Counted from the first letter of the stretch, positions 1 to 8,453 are shown. The stretch is 41,874 bases of DNA from Erysipelotrichaceae bacterium (GCA_017432895.1 JAFRIG010000060.1:1-41874); one strand, 5' to 3'. Notes: generated by a model not told the origin, from the sequence alone. Made by a program: numbers and translations.

Positions 1-130
1 CTTAATGTTTTACCTGATTGGTGTTTAGCAATCAGAACCACATACATTAACTTTTCAAAGAACTACTTATATTTTGCCATGTGTAGCGGTTCATCCAAAG
101 AAGCTAAAGACTTCTTGGTTTTCCCGCAGA

Positions 131-160
131 AATTATATAAAAGAACAGCCTTGGCTGTTC
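131..160 (-). terminator. Intrinsic terminator of the small minus-strand gene
   Basis: On the minus strand a self-complementary GAACAGCC/GGCTGTTC hairpin (143-160) is followed directly by a T-rich tract (131-142). It begins 8 nt after the stop of the gene at 169-414. On the plus strand no T-run follows, so it works as a minus-strand terminator. Confidence 0.75.
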
Positions 161-168
161 AATACTGA

Positions 169-414
169 TCATTTACGATCTTTCAGGAATTCCTCCGCTT
201 GCTCAAGCGAATTGGCTACGGCTCCTTTGTATTTGTGATAGGAGACGAGGTTGTTGGCCTGGGATTTATTGATCTTGGTTCCGTTGAAAAGATAGGAACC
301 GTTCATGACCTTTACACCGGCAGCCATATATTCTTCCGCGTCGTATTCTCTTAAAAAGCCGGTCTTATTATTTTTGCCAAGCTGCTTGCTATTGTCTTTT
401 TTGAACCACTTCAT
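169..414 (-). CDS. Small hypothetical protein, 81 aa
   Basis: Not recognised. It is a short, Lys/Asn/Tyr-rich soluble protein beginning MKWFKK, with no signal peptide, no membrane segment and no obvious motif; the last third is acidic and probably helical. The start is supported by an AAGGAG site 6 nt upstream of the ATG, and a TATAAT box lies about 26 nt upstream. An intrinsic terminator follows the stop, so it forms a complete monocistronic unit downstream of the broken TIR gene. The promoter, SD and terminator together make a real gene likely, but its function cannot be assigned. Confidence 0.65.
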   Translation of the reverse strand: MKWFKKDNSKQLGKNNKTGFLREYDAEEYMAAGVKVMNGSYLFNGTKINKSQANNLVSYHKYKGAVANSLEQAEEFLKDRK

Positions 415-440
415 GATCTTCTCCTTTTTCTTACAAATCT

Positions 441-446
441 ATTATA
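441..446 (-). promoter_or_regulatory. Minus-strand -10 box for the 81-aa gene
   Basis: The minus strand reads TACTATAAT here, a consensus -10 with upstream context. No convincing -35 is present at 17 bp. The predicted transcript starts near 434 and leaves a leader of about 20 nt with an AAGGAG site. Confidence 0.45.
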
Positions 447-460
447 GTATCGTTTGTTTA

Positions 461-1824
461 TCAGTCGAGAACGATCCGCACATGTCCGGATTCGCCTTCA
501 CAAAGATAGAGGCACTTTCCGATCAGATTGATGGCGGTGAAGGAACGGCGATCGAAGAGTTCCTTTTCACCGGTATTGATATTGATCTTATATAAGGAAT
601 CGTTGTCGTTGGAATTGAGGTAGTAAAGATTATCCTCATAGACGACGAAGCCGTAAGAGGTGTCGTCGGTTATTTTTTTCTGCTCATTTTGATCATCTAA
701 AGGCAGGCTGTAGATACCGGCGCCATTGACGCCGACAAAATAAATGACGTCATCACAGATAATGAATTTGTTGTGGACGATCGAAGAGATGACTTCGCCG
801 TTGGTGCCGCTTCTTAAGGCACACAGATGGCCTAACTCATTGATAAAATAAATGGTCCCTTTATAGACGGTCGGTTCAGAGAATGCGCCATCATAAAGCG
901 ATGTTTCGTATTTGCCGTCGAGCGAGAGCAAAGAGAAACTCGTGGAAATGGCGCTGTCCATGGAAAACAGCAGGCAGGTGTCGGAGGCGTAGTAATGGGA
1001 GGTGGGATTTTTCTTGATCGTTTCCGTTTTTCCGGTATTCAGATCCATTCGGCACAAATAAGTACGCGAACCCGGTGTGTTGCGATAAAAGAGCTGTCCG
1101 TTGGCATAGGCCAGATTATCCGCTTCGGTATTGTATAGAATGCATTCGCCCTTCTCTCCGGCATAGAAGCCTTCCAGACTCACTTTATAGATACCCCATT
1201 GCGAATTAATGAAATCGGAATAGTAGACGATGTCGTCTTCCGTTCTTACGGCGATCGAGAAGGAGGTCATATTCATACCGACTTCCTGATCCCGCGAAGA
1301 GACGGTCATCGTAGCGGGTGCCGACATTTCCAGAACTACACTTTTGATGGCGAAAGCTAAGATGACAAACAGACACATAGCCAGACAATAGATCCAGCTT
1401 TTTTTTCCTTCTCTGTTTCGTGAAGACCGAATAGGGCAGATAAAGACCCGGAATGAAAGCCACCAGGCCCAGAGTCAGAATGAGAAGCTGGGCCGTTGAA
1501 CGTAAAGTCGGGTTATCAGCGAAGATCATCAGAAAGAAGATCCCTATCACCAATAAAAGCAGAGCTCCTGCCAGCTTAAGAATCGATTGCCAGGTCAGGC
1601 TTCTTTTGCCTTTTTTATTCTTCTTCCAGTCTCCGTGGTCAGTGACATCCCGGCCTTCCAGAACGTTGTTGACCATCCATGATCGAGGTCGCCCATTCGG
1701 CACCGGCCGGAATGTTCCTCGGTGCATACCAGCAGCGGATCTTGGCTTCTTCCAGTTTGGCGCAGACGGCCTGGGCAACGAAGCTGTCTTTGTGAGAGTA
1801 ACTTATAAATACATCATGAGCCAT
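461..1824 (-). pseudogene. Broken TIR - transmembrane - DUF5050-like gene (two frameshifts)
   Basis: Three consecutive minus-strand reading frames add up to one protein. Frame one (1824-1639) begins MAHDVFISYSHKDS and continues to EWATSIMD, the first half of a bacterial TIR domain, then runs out of frame. Frame two (to about 1399) holds a basic linker and two hydrophobic segments (LAGALLLLVIGIFFLMIF and the stretch around LLILTLGLVAF). Frame three (1378-461) begins in a third hydrophobic segment and then carries a repeat-rich extracellular region of DUF5050/beta-propeller type (repeats such as IYFVG, LYYLN, LFYRN). The second shift is at a run of eight A (plus-strand T8, 1399-1406); seven A would restore the frame and give a sensible third membrane helix. 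The first shift coincides with loss of roughly half of the TIR domain, so a simple slip does not repair it. Intact relatives in Bacillota join a cytoplasmic TIR to a membrane-anchored sensor-like region. An automated caller would report 461-1378 as a separate 305-aa gene. No SD precedes the first ATG. Confidence 0.75.
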
Positions 1825-1916
1825 ATGCGTTTACCGTGACTGACATATGATCTGCTTCATCAGTTTCCTTATTTCAATTATACGTTATAAGTACCTTTAT
1901 ATTTTAAAGATAAGGA

Positions 1917-1922
1917 TATAAT
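1917..1922 (+). promoter_or_regulatory. TATAAT box 8 nt before the ATG of the acyltransferase gene
   Basis: TATAAT ends 8 nt before the ATG at 1931 and no purine-rich SD lies between them. Transcription starting about 7 nt after the box would begin at the start codon, suggesting a leaderless mRNA. No good -35 was found. Confidence 0.5.
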
Positions 1923-1930
1923 TTTATTGG

Positions 1931-4117
1931 ATGAAAAGGAAAACAGGGAACAGAAGAAATAACGCCATCGACCTCTTGAGACTGTTATCCTGTATGGCGG
2001 TACTGGCCTATCATTTCGGTATCCTCAAAGGCAGCTATCTGGCCGTCTGCGCCTTTTTTGTCATAAGCGGATATCTTTCGACCCAGTCTTTCCTGAAGAA
2101 AAGCAGAACATCTTTGTCATCCTTTTATCTAAAAAGATATGCCCGTCTTTATCTGCCGTTACTGGTCTGCGTCTGCCTGATGATGGCTTTCATCAGGATC
2201 TTTGAGCAGTTCGACTGGGTCAACCTCAGACCCGAAACGACCTCGGTACTTCTTGGTTACAACAACTACTGGCAGATAAGTGTCAACAGCGATTACTTCG
2301 TCCGTAAGATGGCTTCACCATTTACCCATCTCTGGTATATCGCCATCCTGTTACAGTTCTATCTGTTCTTTCCTTTTGTCTGTATAATTTTGAAGAAAAC
2401 TTCACAGAAATTAAGCAGGCTGCTTCCGGAATTTATCCTGATTCTATTAACAGCGGCCAGCTTTTATCTGTTCATATATAAGCTGCAGAATAAGGATCTC
2501 ACCGGTGCCTACTACGACAGCTTGGCCAGATGTTTTTCTTTGTTTATCGGCATGACGATCGCCTTTTTCCACAAAGCTTATAGACCTCTGACTTTCAAAA
2601 ACCAAAGCCTGGATAAAGTGATCTTCATCATGTACTTTTTGATCCAGTTATTCATGTTTATCTTTGTCGGATCGGATTCAAAATTCTTTGGCTGGGCGAT
2701 GTTGGTTGAAAGCATCATCGCCGCAAGGCTGATCTCGTATGGATCGGTATTAAAATTTAAAAACAATCCCTATGTTCGCTATCTTTGCGATCTGAGCTAT
2801 GAGATCTACCTGTTCCACTATCCGCTCATCTATATCATGGATAAGCTTAAGGTTATAGCCATCATTAAAATATCGGCTGTAATTGTATTGACTTTAGTTT
2901 TATCTTTCATGGTCCATGGAGGATTAAATGTGTTAAACAGAAAGAAGTTTCTGAATATCGTTCTTTGTATCTTGTTATGTATAAGTTCGATATATGGTTT
3001 TTATGGTTTCCTTAACTCCAAAGACAATACGCAGGAGATGGCCGATCTGCAGGAGAAGCTGGCCGAAAATCAGAAACTGATCGAAAAGAAGAATAAAGAA
3101 AATATGGAAGTCTGTAAACAAAGGCAGAAGGAGTGGTACGAGATCGTTGAGGAACTGGAGAATGAGGAAGATGTCGTAGCGGCCTTGCTGAAGCAATTGC
3201 CGGTGACGGGGATCGGTGATTCCATCCTGATCGATATCGCCGATGTGCTGTATGACTACTTCCCCAACGGCTACTTCGATGGCAAGATCTCCCGCGATCT
3301 TTATAACGGAAACCTGATCCTGGAAGAACTCAAGGAAGAAGGGAAGCTGGCCGACATCATCATTCTTTGTCTGTCCACCAACGGCGACTGGCTGCCCAGA
3401 CAGAATGAAAAACTGGTTGAGATCACGAAAGGCAAGGAAGTCTTCTGGGTCGATGCGGTCAACGCGGATGAGCCTCATTTCAACGAACGGTTTGCCGAAT
3501 TTGCGAAAGATCATCCCAACATTCATATCGTCGAATGGGAGAAAGCGGCCGAAGGACATTCCGAGTACTTCTATTATGACGGGATCCATGTCATGGGTGA
3601 AGGCGTCGATGTATTATCCGATCTGATCTATCAGAAGGTCTATGATTTCTATCTGGAAAAGTATCGTAATATCGACGAAGAGAAAAAGGAAAAGATCGAG
3701 GAGCAGATGAAAGATACGGCAGCCTTCTATGGTGGCGACGCACTGGTAAGCGTCTATCCGTATCTGGAAGATGAAGTTGTCAACGCTTCCTACAATGTCG
3801 TAAGCGACAAGAGCTTTGATGAGATATGTAAGGACATCAGCGAAAAAGAAACATTGGAAGAAAAGATCATTTTCCTCTTCGACAAGAAACAGGAACTGAC
3901 TGATGAGAATTATTTGAAATTGATAGAACTTTGTAAAGGTAAAGAGATCTATATCTGTGATCTCAACAGAAGAATAAACATAAACGGAGCCAAGGTCATC
4001 GATTTCAACACTCAGTTAAAGAAACATAAAAACTATCTGCTGGCCGACAGGATCCATTTAAGTGAAGATGGAGCCAAAGCTCTATCCGAGATGATCAAAG
4101 AAGCGTTAGCGAAATGA
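1931..4117 (+). CDS. Acyltransferase-3 membrane protein with two tandem SGNH-like domains (OatA-like)
   Basis: This 728-aa protein has an N-terminal acyltransferase family 3 membrane domain (about residues 10-365). It starts with the typical NAIDLLRLLSCMAVLAYHF block, has FFVISGYL and roughly ten hydrophobic segments. A short acidic, coiled-coil-like stretch (about 370-420) follows. The C-terminus is extracellular SGNH-type: GDS with Ser431 and the DxxH pair Asp550/His553. A second, similar but degenerate module follows (about 595-728), with GGDA (Ala604 where Ser is expected) and DRIH (Asp706/His709). Family members transfer acetyl groups to cell-wall or surface polysaccharides, the membrane part moving the acyl group and the SGNH part completing transfer outside. 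The first SGNH module looks competent and the second should not be catalytic. The gene stands alone with its own promoter. The acceptor (peptidoglycan or another polymer) cannot be told from sequence. Confidence 0.9.
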   Translation: MKRKTGNRRNNAIDLLRLLSCMAVLAYHFGILKGSYLAVCAFFVISGYLSTQSFLKKSRTSLSSFYLKRYARLYLPLLVCVCLMMAFIRIFEQFDWVNLRPETTSVLLGYNNYWQISVNSDYFVRKMASPFTHLWYIAILLQFYLFFPFVCIILKKTSQKLSRLLPEFILILLTAASFYLFIYKLQNKDLTGAYYDSLARCFSLFIGMTIAFFHKAYRPLTFKNQSLDKVIFIMYFLIQLFMFIFVGSDSKFFGWAMLVESIIAARLISYGSVLKFKNNPYVRYLCDLSYEIYLFHYPLIYIMDKLKVIAIIKISAVIVLTLVLSFMVHGGLNVLNRKKFLNIVLCILLCISSIYGFYGFLNSKDNTQEMADLQEKLAENQKLIEKKNKENMEVCKQRQKEWYEIVEELENEEDVVAALLKQLPVTGIGDSILIDIADVLYDYFPNGYFDGKISRDLYNGNLILEELKEEGKLADIIILCLSTNGDWLPRQNEKLVEITKGKEVFWVDAVNADEPHFNERFAEFAKDHPNIHIVEWEKAAEGHSEYFYYDGIHVMGEGVDVLSDLIYQKVYDFYLEKYRNIDEEKKEKIEEQMKDTAAFYGGDALVSVYPYLEDEVVNASYNVVSDKSFDEICKDISEKETLEEKIIFLFDKKQELTDENYLKLIELCKGKEIYICDLNRRININGAKVIDFNTQLKKHKNYLLADRIHLSEDGAKALSEMIKEALAK

Positions 4118-4126
4118 AGCACTCGA

Positions 4127-4155
4127 CTCACATTAGAAAGACAAACAGATATAAT
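4127..4155 (+). promoter_or_regulatory. Promoter of the aminopeptidase-deoD-tatD operon
   Basis: CTCACA (4127-4132, four of six matches to TTGACA) is separated by 17 bp from a perfect TATAAT (4150-4155). Transcription would start near 4162, leaving a leader of about 22 nt that contains the AAAGGAG site. Confidence 0.6.
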
Positions 4156-4184
4156 TTAAGTGATAAGAAAAGGAGAACTTCGAC

Positions 4185-5399
4185 ATGGATATGAACAAGA
4201 TGCAGCACAAATACGCCTATACTTTGGCCAGGGTAGGTCTCAACGTTCAAAAGGGACAGACGGTACTGGTGGAAGCGGCGATCGAAGGAGCTTACTTCAC
4301 TCCGATCTTCGCCGAAGAATGTTACAAGCTGGGTGCCGGTAACGTCGTCATCCACTACCTCGACGAACCTAATCTGAAGGTAGCGGCCAGATACAGAAAA
4401 GACGAAGACATCAGAAAGGTGGAACCCTGGGAAGAGGCCCAGTGTACCCAATATCTCGAAGAGGGTGCCTGCTACATCCGTCTGGAAGGTGTAAATCCGG
4501 CTTTGATGGCTGATGTGCCGGAGGATCAGGCCAATGCGATCTTTGCGCATACCGATGCCGTCCGCAACATCATGCGTAGGGCTTCCCGCGAAAAGCATTG
4601 TCAATGGTGTATCGCCATGATCCCGACCAAAGAGTGGGCGGATTACATCCTCAAAGATGTCGAAGAAGAAAAGCGCTTTGAAGAGCTCTGGAAACTGATT
4701 TTGAAGCTTTGTTATATCGATGAAGATAACGATGTCGTCAAAACCTGGGAAGAAAAGAATGCGAGAAAAAGAGAAAAAGGCGACATCATTGATTCCTACA
4801 ATCTCACTAAACTCCACTATACGGCTAGTAACGGCACCGACCTCGTCGTCGAACTGACCCCGGATTCCAAGTTTGGTTTCGGCAAGCGTAAACTGCCGGA
4901 AAACTTTGTGCGTTTCAACGCCAACATTCCGACTGAAGAGATCTGTACGACACCGGAGAAGTTCGGTACTAACGGTGTGGTCTATGCCTCCAGACCTTTG
5001 GTTTTAGGTGGCAAGGCCGTTGATAATTTCGGCTTCCGTTTTGAAAACGGCAAGGTCGTGGAAGTCCTGGCTGATGAAGGCAAGGAGATGCTGGAGGCAC
5101 TGGTTAAGATGGATGAGAACGCCGGATATCTGGGTGAAGCGGCATTAGTAGAATATCATTCACCGATCTCGATGAGCGGTATCGTCTACTATACGACGCT
5201 GATCGATGAGAACGCTTCCTGCCACCTGGCTTTAGGTAGAGGCTTAAATAACGGCAAGTGTTCCGATCCGAAGTATACCTTCAATGATTCTGTGATCCAC
5301 ATCGACTTCATGATCGGCACGCCCGATATGCATATCACGGGTACCACGGAGAATGGCGAAGAGGTCGTCATCTTCGATAAGGGCGACTTCGCCATTTGA
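4185..5399 (+). CDS. M29 family metallo-aminopeptidase (AmpS/PepS-like)
   Basis: At 404 aa this is the usual size for M29 aminopeptidases, cytoplasmic exopeptidases with a two-metal site. The conserved C-terminal features can all be read: the NIPTEE glutamate, GYLGEAALVEYHSPIS, the DENASCHLALG histidine, and IHIDFMIGTPDMHITG near the end, which supply Glu and His metal ligands. No signal peptide. The ATG at 4185 has AAAGGAG upstream. It is the first gene of a three-gene operon with deoD (8-nt gap) and a TatD nuclease, so the unit looks like housekeeping turnover of peptides and nucleosides. A second, more divergent member of the same broad family is at 38582-39553. Confidence 0.92.
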   Translation: MDMNKMQHKYAYTLARVGLNVQKGQTVLVEAAIEGAYFTPIFAEECYKLGAGNVVIHYLDEPNLKVAARYRKDEDIRKVEPWEEAQCTQYLEEGACYIRLEGVNPALMADVPEDQANAIFAHTDAVRNIMRRASREKHCQWCIAMIPTKEWADYILKDVEEEKRFEELWKLILKLCYIDEDNDVVKTWEEKNARKREKGDIIDSYNLTKLHYTASNGTDLVVELTPDSKFGFGKRKLPENFVRFNANIPTEEICTTPEKFGTNGVVYASRPLVLGGKAVDNFGFRFENGKVVEVLADEGKEMLEALVKMDENAGYLGEAALVEYHSPISMSGIVYYTTLIDENASCHLALGRGLNNGKCSDPKYTFNDSVIHIDFMIGTPDMHITGTTENGEEVVIFDKGDFAI

Positions 5400-5407
5400 G
5401 GAGTCAC

Positions 5408-6130
5408 ATGCCTACGGCTCATAACAGCGCTAAAAAAGGTGAGATCGCCAAGACCGTGCTGATGCCCGGTGATCCTTTAAGAGCACAATACTTTGCGCAA
5501 AAGCTTTTGACGGATGTCCATCAGTTCAATTCCGTAAGAAACATGCTGGGTTTTACCGGCAAATATAAAGGCAAGGAAGTTTCCATCATGGGCAGTGGGA
5601 TGGGGATCTGTTCGATCGGCATTTATTCCCATGAACTGTTCAAGGAATACGATGTCGACAATATCATCAGAGTCGGTACCTGCGGAGTCTATGCCGATGA
5701 AAAATTTGAACTACTGGATACCGTTTTAGTTACGGAAGCTTTTTCCTTTTCGACTTTCGCTCTTGAACAAAGCGGCTACGATAAACCCATTACCTATGCC
5801 GATGAAGAGCTGCTGGATAAGTTAAGAAGAAGTGCCAGTAATATGGGTATCGTCATGCCCGAAGCTCGGACGCATTCCAGCGATGTCATCTACTATGAGA
5901 AAGAAAAACGGGCGGTACTGGCCAAACGCATGATAAATGAATATGGCTGCGATATCGTCGAATGCGAAAGTTTCGCCCTGTTCCATAATGCGAAGATGAC
6001 CGGGAAAAAGGCGGCCGGACTGATGCAGGTGGTGGACCTGGTCAATCGTGATCTGCATGCTACTTCAGTAGATAGAGAAAGAGCCGGTTTGCAGATGTTT
6101 GAGATCGCCTTGGGTACTATCCTTTTATGA
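5408..6130 (+). CDS. deoD: Purine-nucleoside phosphorylase, DeoD type
   Basis: This 240-aa protein is the length of hexameric DeoD enzymes, which phosphorolyse purine (deoxy)nucleosides to base and (deoxy)ribose 1-phosphate. The N-terminus HNSAKKGEIAKTVLMPGDPL is the DeoD signature. The catalytic Asp is in QVVDLVNRD and the partner Arg follows 13 residues later (VDRER), matching Asp204/Arg217 of E. coli DeoD. The nucleoside-binding motif reads VECESF instead of the usual VEMEAA, so the Met is replaced but the ribose-binding Glu is kept. The start is placed at ATG 5408, with GAGGAG just upstream; a TTG at 5396 would overlap the upstream stop and is less likely. The end overlaps tatD as ATGA. 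Confidence 0.93.
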   Translation: MPTAHNSAKKGEIAKTVLMPGDPLRAQYFAQKLLTDVHQFNSVRNMLGFTGKYKGKEVSIMGSGMGICSIGIYSHELFKEYDVDNIIRVGTCGVYADEKFELLDTVLVTEAFSFSTFALEQSGYDKPITYADEELLDKLRRSASNMGIVMPEARTHSSDVIYYEKEKRAVLAKRMINEYGCDIVECESFALFHNAKMTGKKAAGLMQVVDLVNRDLHATSVDRERAGLQMFEIALGTILL

Positions 6131-6879
6131 TCTATTGCGATGCGCATTGTCATCTGGGCTCCCGCTATTTTGAGGAAGATCGGGAGGCGATGTTAAAAAG
6201 GATGTCTGAAAGTAAGGTCGCTAAAGCCATCGTCATCTGCTGTAGCGAACATGATCTTATGATCGGTAAAAAGTTGACGGATGAAAATCCCGGTTTCAAA
6301 CTGGCCATGGGCATTCATCCCCAGGATCTGGAGGAACATGATTTTGCAAGATTCAAACATTTCAAGAAACTTGTCGCAGAATATAAACCGGACATGATTG
6401 GGGAAGTGGGGCTGGATTACTATTCCCATCCCCACACCAAAACCTACCAGCAGGAATTCTTCAGGAAACAATTGGAACTGGCCCTTGAGAAAGATCTGCC
6501 GGTCGATATTCACAGCCGCAAGGCAGCCAATGATACTCTACAGATCTTAAAGGAATATCCCATCAGGGGTATCATCCACAGCTACAGCGGTTCGATCGAA
6601 ATGGCCAGGCTCTATCTGAAACAGGGGCTTTATATTTCCTTTGGGGCTTCGGTACTTTTTAAGGGTTCCCACAAGCCGGCTGAGGTCATAAAACAGATCC
6701 CTTTAGACAGGCTGCTGATCGAAACGGATGCTCCATATCAGAGTCCGATCAGAGATCATCGCCATGAACCCTGCGACATCCTTGCCATCTATGAAGCGAT
6801 CGCTAAGATCAGGGAAATGGAGACTCAGGAATTATGTCGGATTGTAGAGAACAATTTCGATCGCGTATTTGAAAGATGA
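6127..6879 (+). CDS. TatD family metal-dependent hydrolase (DNase)
   Basis: At 250 aa this is a typical TatD-family TIM-barrel hydrolase. Visible metal-site motifs are DAHCHL at the N-terminus, GEVGLDYY, DIHSRKA, HSYSGS and IETDAPY. Family members are cytoplasmic 3'-5' exonucleases linked to DNA repair and quality control. The start codon overlaps the deoD stop (ATGA), implying translational coupling. A terminator follows, ending the operon. Confidence 0.92.
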   Translation: MIYCDAHCHLGSRYFEEDREAMLKRMSESKVAKAIVICCSEHDLMIGKKLTDENPGFKLAMGIHPQDLEEHDFARFKHFKKLVAEYKPDMIGEVGLDYYSHPHTKTYQQEFFRKQLELALEKDLPVDIHSRKAANDTLQILKEYPIRGIIHSYSGSIEMARLYLKQGLYISFGASVLFKGSHKPAEVIKQIPLDRLLIETDAPYQSPIRDHRHEPCDILAIYEAIAKIREMETQELCRIVENNFDRVFER

Positions 6880-6883
6880 AGAC

Positions 6884-6919
6884 GGAAGCATCTAATGAGG
6901 CTTCCTCTTTTGTTTTTGT
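6884..6919 (+). terminator. Terminator after tatD
   Basis: A GGAAGC/GCTTCC stem (6884-6905) is followed by a T-rich tract, TCTTTTGTTTTTG. Confidence 0.75.
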
Positions 6920-6946
6920 TAGAATGGTAAAAAAGAGGAAAAGATC

Positions 6947-7774
6947 ATGGATGAAAACAAAATCAGAGAACTAATCGAAAAGGGTCGTGCATCCTTGCGG
7001 GTCGGTTATCGGGAAGATCCTTATCCTGACTATCAGACCGACCAGGAGCTCAAGAAACCCCAGCCCCCGTTAGTCAAGGAGCCGATGAGAGAAGAGGCTA
7101 TAAGTTTGCCGATGGATTTTGAAGGTATCGAGATCGAAAAGGACTTTCTGACTATCGTCAATCGCCGCAGTTCCCATCGCGTCTATACGCAGGAAGTCGT
7201 CTCTTTAAAACAGCTGTCCTATCTGCTTTGGTGCATGCAGGGGGTCAAGGAGATCCGCGGCAAGTCCTATGCGACTTTGCGGACCGTACCCTGCGGCGGG
7301 GCCCGTCATCCTTTTGAAGTCTACATGGCGATCAGAAACGTCGAAGGTCTGCAAGATGGTCTCTACCACTATCTGCCGATGGGTCATAAGATCGAATTCC
7401 TGGGAAGTGTTGAAGATCTGCAGGGCTTTATCGGTGTCTCATTGATGGAACAGATCTGGGCGGCCAAGGCCAACATCGTCTTCTATTTCTCAATCGTCTT
7501 CTATCGGGCGGAATGGCGCTATGGCATCTATGCCCATCGCGGCATCATGACCGATGCAGGACACATCACGGAGAACCTGTATCTGGCCTGTACGGCTTTG
7601 GGATTGGGTGGCTGTGCGATCGGAGCGGTCGATGGCAAGTATTGCGATGAAGTCTTCGGTCTGGATGGCGAGAATGAATCGATCGTCTATTCGATGCCGG
7701 TCGGTACCGTATCAGACAATGATAAGGACAAGGAACAGGATTTCTATGCCTTCGTTAAGGAACAGGGGTTGTAA
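6947..7774 (+). CDS. SagB-type FMN nitroreductase-fold oxidoreductase
   Basis: This 275-aa protein is of the SagB/ThcOx branch of the nitroreductase superfamily. Signature blocks are NRRSSHRVYT (FMN-binding Arg region), PCGGARHPFEVYM, YGIYAHRGIMTDAGHITENLYL and LGLGGCAIGA. SagB enzymes oxidise azolines to azoles during thiazole/oxazole peptide maturation, but no YcaO cyclodehydratase, E1-like protein or precursor peptide is nearby. A free-standing reductase or oxidase role is therefore more likely. An AGAGGA site precedes the ATG. The next gene starts 3 nt after the stop, so it is co-transcribed with a peroxiredoxin-like protein, pointing to redox or detoxification. Confidence 0.85.
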   Translation: MDENKIRELIEKGRASLRVGYREDPYPDYQTDQELKKPQPPLVKEPMREEAISLPMDFEGIEIEKDFLTIVNRRSSHRVYTQEVVSLKQLSYLLWCMQGVKEIRGKSYATLRTVPCGGARHPFEVYMAIRNVEGLQDGLYHYLPMGHKIEFLGSVEDLQGFIGVSLMEQIWAAKANIVFYFSIVFYRAEWRYGIYAHRGIMTDAGHITENLYLACTALGLGGCAIGAVDGKYCDEVFGLDGENESIVYSMPVGTVSDNDKDKEQDFYAFVKEQGL

Positions 7775-7777
7775 GAT

Positions 7778-8326
7778 ATGACCAGGATCAGTAAAGGGGA
7801 TAAGTTCCCCATCTTCAGCTTTCAGACGGCTTATAAGGACGACTTAAACAGTAAAGACATCTTACAAGGCAAGACCATTTTCTGGGTCTTACGTTATATC
7901 GGCTGCACGGTCTGCCGCTATGATGTCCATCTGATCGCACAAAGATATGACGAATTCTTAGCGAAAAATGCTCAGGTCTTTGTCGTGATGCAAAGCGATC
8001 GCAAGCACGTCGTCGATGATCTCAAAAAAACGGACACCGTCTTGCCTTTTGAGATCATTACCGATCCCGACAAGAAGATCTATGAGCTGCTGGATATAAA
8101 ACCCGCCGCAACCAAGGAGGAACTGGCCGGAAACAGCCTCGATCAGCTCAAAGAAAAAGGCGGAAAGGCGAGAGAAGTCGGCTTCGTCCATGGCGACTAC
8201 GAGGGTGATGAATTGCAGCTGCCGGCTTTGTTTATCGTGAATGAAAAAGGTGTGGTCGAATATGCCAACTACGCTGAAGATATCATGGATATGCCTAAGG
8301 TCGATGATGTCTTAAACATGTTATAG
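7778..8326 (+). CDS. AhpC/TSA peroxiredoxin-like protein
   Basis: This 182-aa protein has the peroxiredoxin/thioredoxin fold layout: KGDKFPIFSF, then FWVLRYIGCTVCRYDVH with a CxxC pair (about residues 45-48) at the N-end of the first active helix, then the central VFVVMQSDR strand, and LPALFIVNEKGVVEYANY. It resembles the Prx-like AhpC/TSA proteins of unknown substrate more than classical AhpC, since the typical PxxxTxxC motif is replaced by GCTVC. It is cytoplasmic. It lies 3 nt downstream of the SagB-like gene with a modest AGGGG SD, and a terminator follows. Confidence 0.85.
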   Translation: MTRISKGDKFPIFSFQTAYKDDLNSKDILQGKTIFWVLRYIGCTVCRYDVHLIAQRYDEFLAKNAQVFVVMQSDRKHVVDDLKKTDTVLPFEIITDPDKKIYELLDIKPAATKEELAGNSLDQLKEKGGKAREVGFVHGDYEGDELQLPALFIVNEKGVVEYANYAEDIMDMPKVDDVLNML

Positions 8327-8346
8327 AAGAAAACAAACAGATAGAT

Positions 8347-8371
8347 AAAAGTCTTGAAACAAAGGCTTTTT
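8347..8371 (+). terminator. Weak terminator after the peroxiredoxin-like gene
   Basis: AAAAGTC (8347-8353) pairs with GGCTTTT (8364-8370), with one G:U, ending in a short T-run. Confidence 0.5.
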
Positions 8372-8406
8372 CTCTGCCTCCAATAGAAAAGAAAGACCTG
8401 TTAAGA

Positions 8407-8412
8407 TATAAT
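8407..8412 (+). promoter_or_regulatory. -10 box upstream of the Big_2 lipoprotein gene
   Basis: A perfect TATAAT with no clear -35 at 17 bp. The lack of a -35 suggests activator dependence or another control mode. The predicted start (about 8419) places the three TTATCA repeats at +7 to +32 of the leader. Confidence 0.5.
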
Positions 8413-8425
8413 GAATGTATAGTCG

Positions 8426-8451
8426 TTATCATTATTTATCAATAATTATCA
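8426..8451 (+). promoter_or_regulatory. Three TTATCA repeats in exact 10-bp phase
   Basis: TTATCA occurs at 8426, 8436 and 8446, exactly one helical turn apart, just downstream of the TATAAT box. The AT-rich block resembles iron-type (Fur family) boxes and also direct-repeat sites of OmpR-type response regulators. A repressor site is the simplest reading; the binder is unknown. Confidence 0.45.
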
Positions 8452-8453
8452 TG

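Noticed and set aside
1..168. Open frame entering from the left edge (55 codons, ending TGA at 166-168)
   Set aside because: No start, no recognisable motif, and its end overlaps a minus-strand terminator. It could be the tail of a real gene but cannot be supported.
461..1824. Programmed frameshifting in the TIR gene
   Set aside because: A slip at A8 could repair the second break, but the first break also removes about half of the TIR domain, so decay is the simpler explanation.
4128..4817. 229-codon open frame antisense to the M29 aminopeptidase gene
   Set aside because: It lies fully within a well supported coding gene, has no SD, and its translation shows no family motif; a shadow of skewed codon use. 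The same applies to similar antisense frames at 2975-3589, 13886-14425 and 18912-19502.
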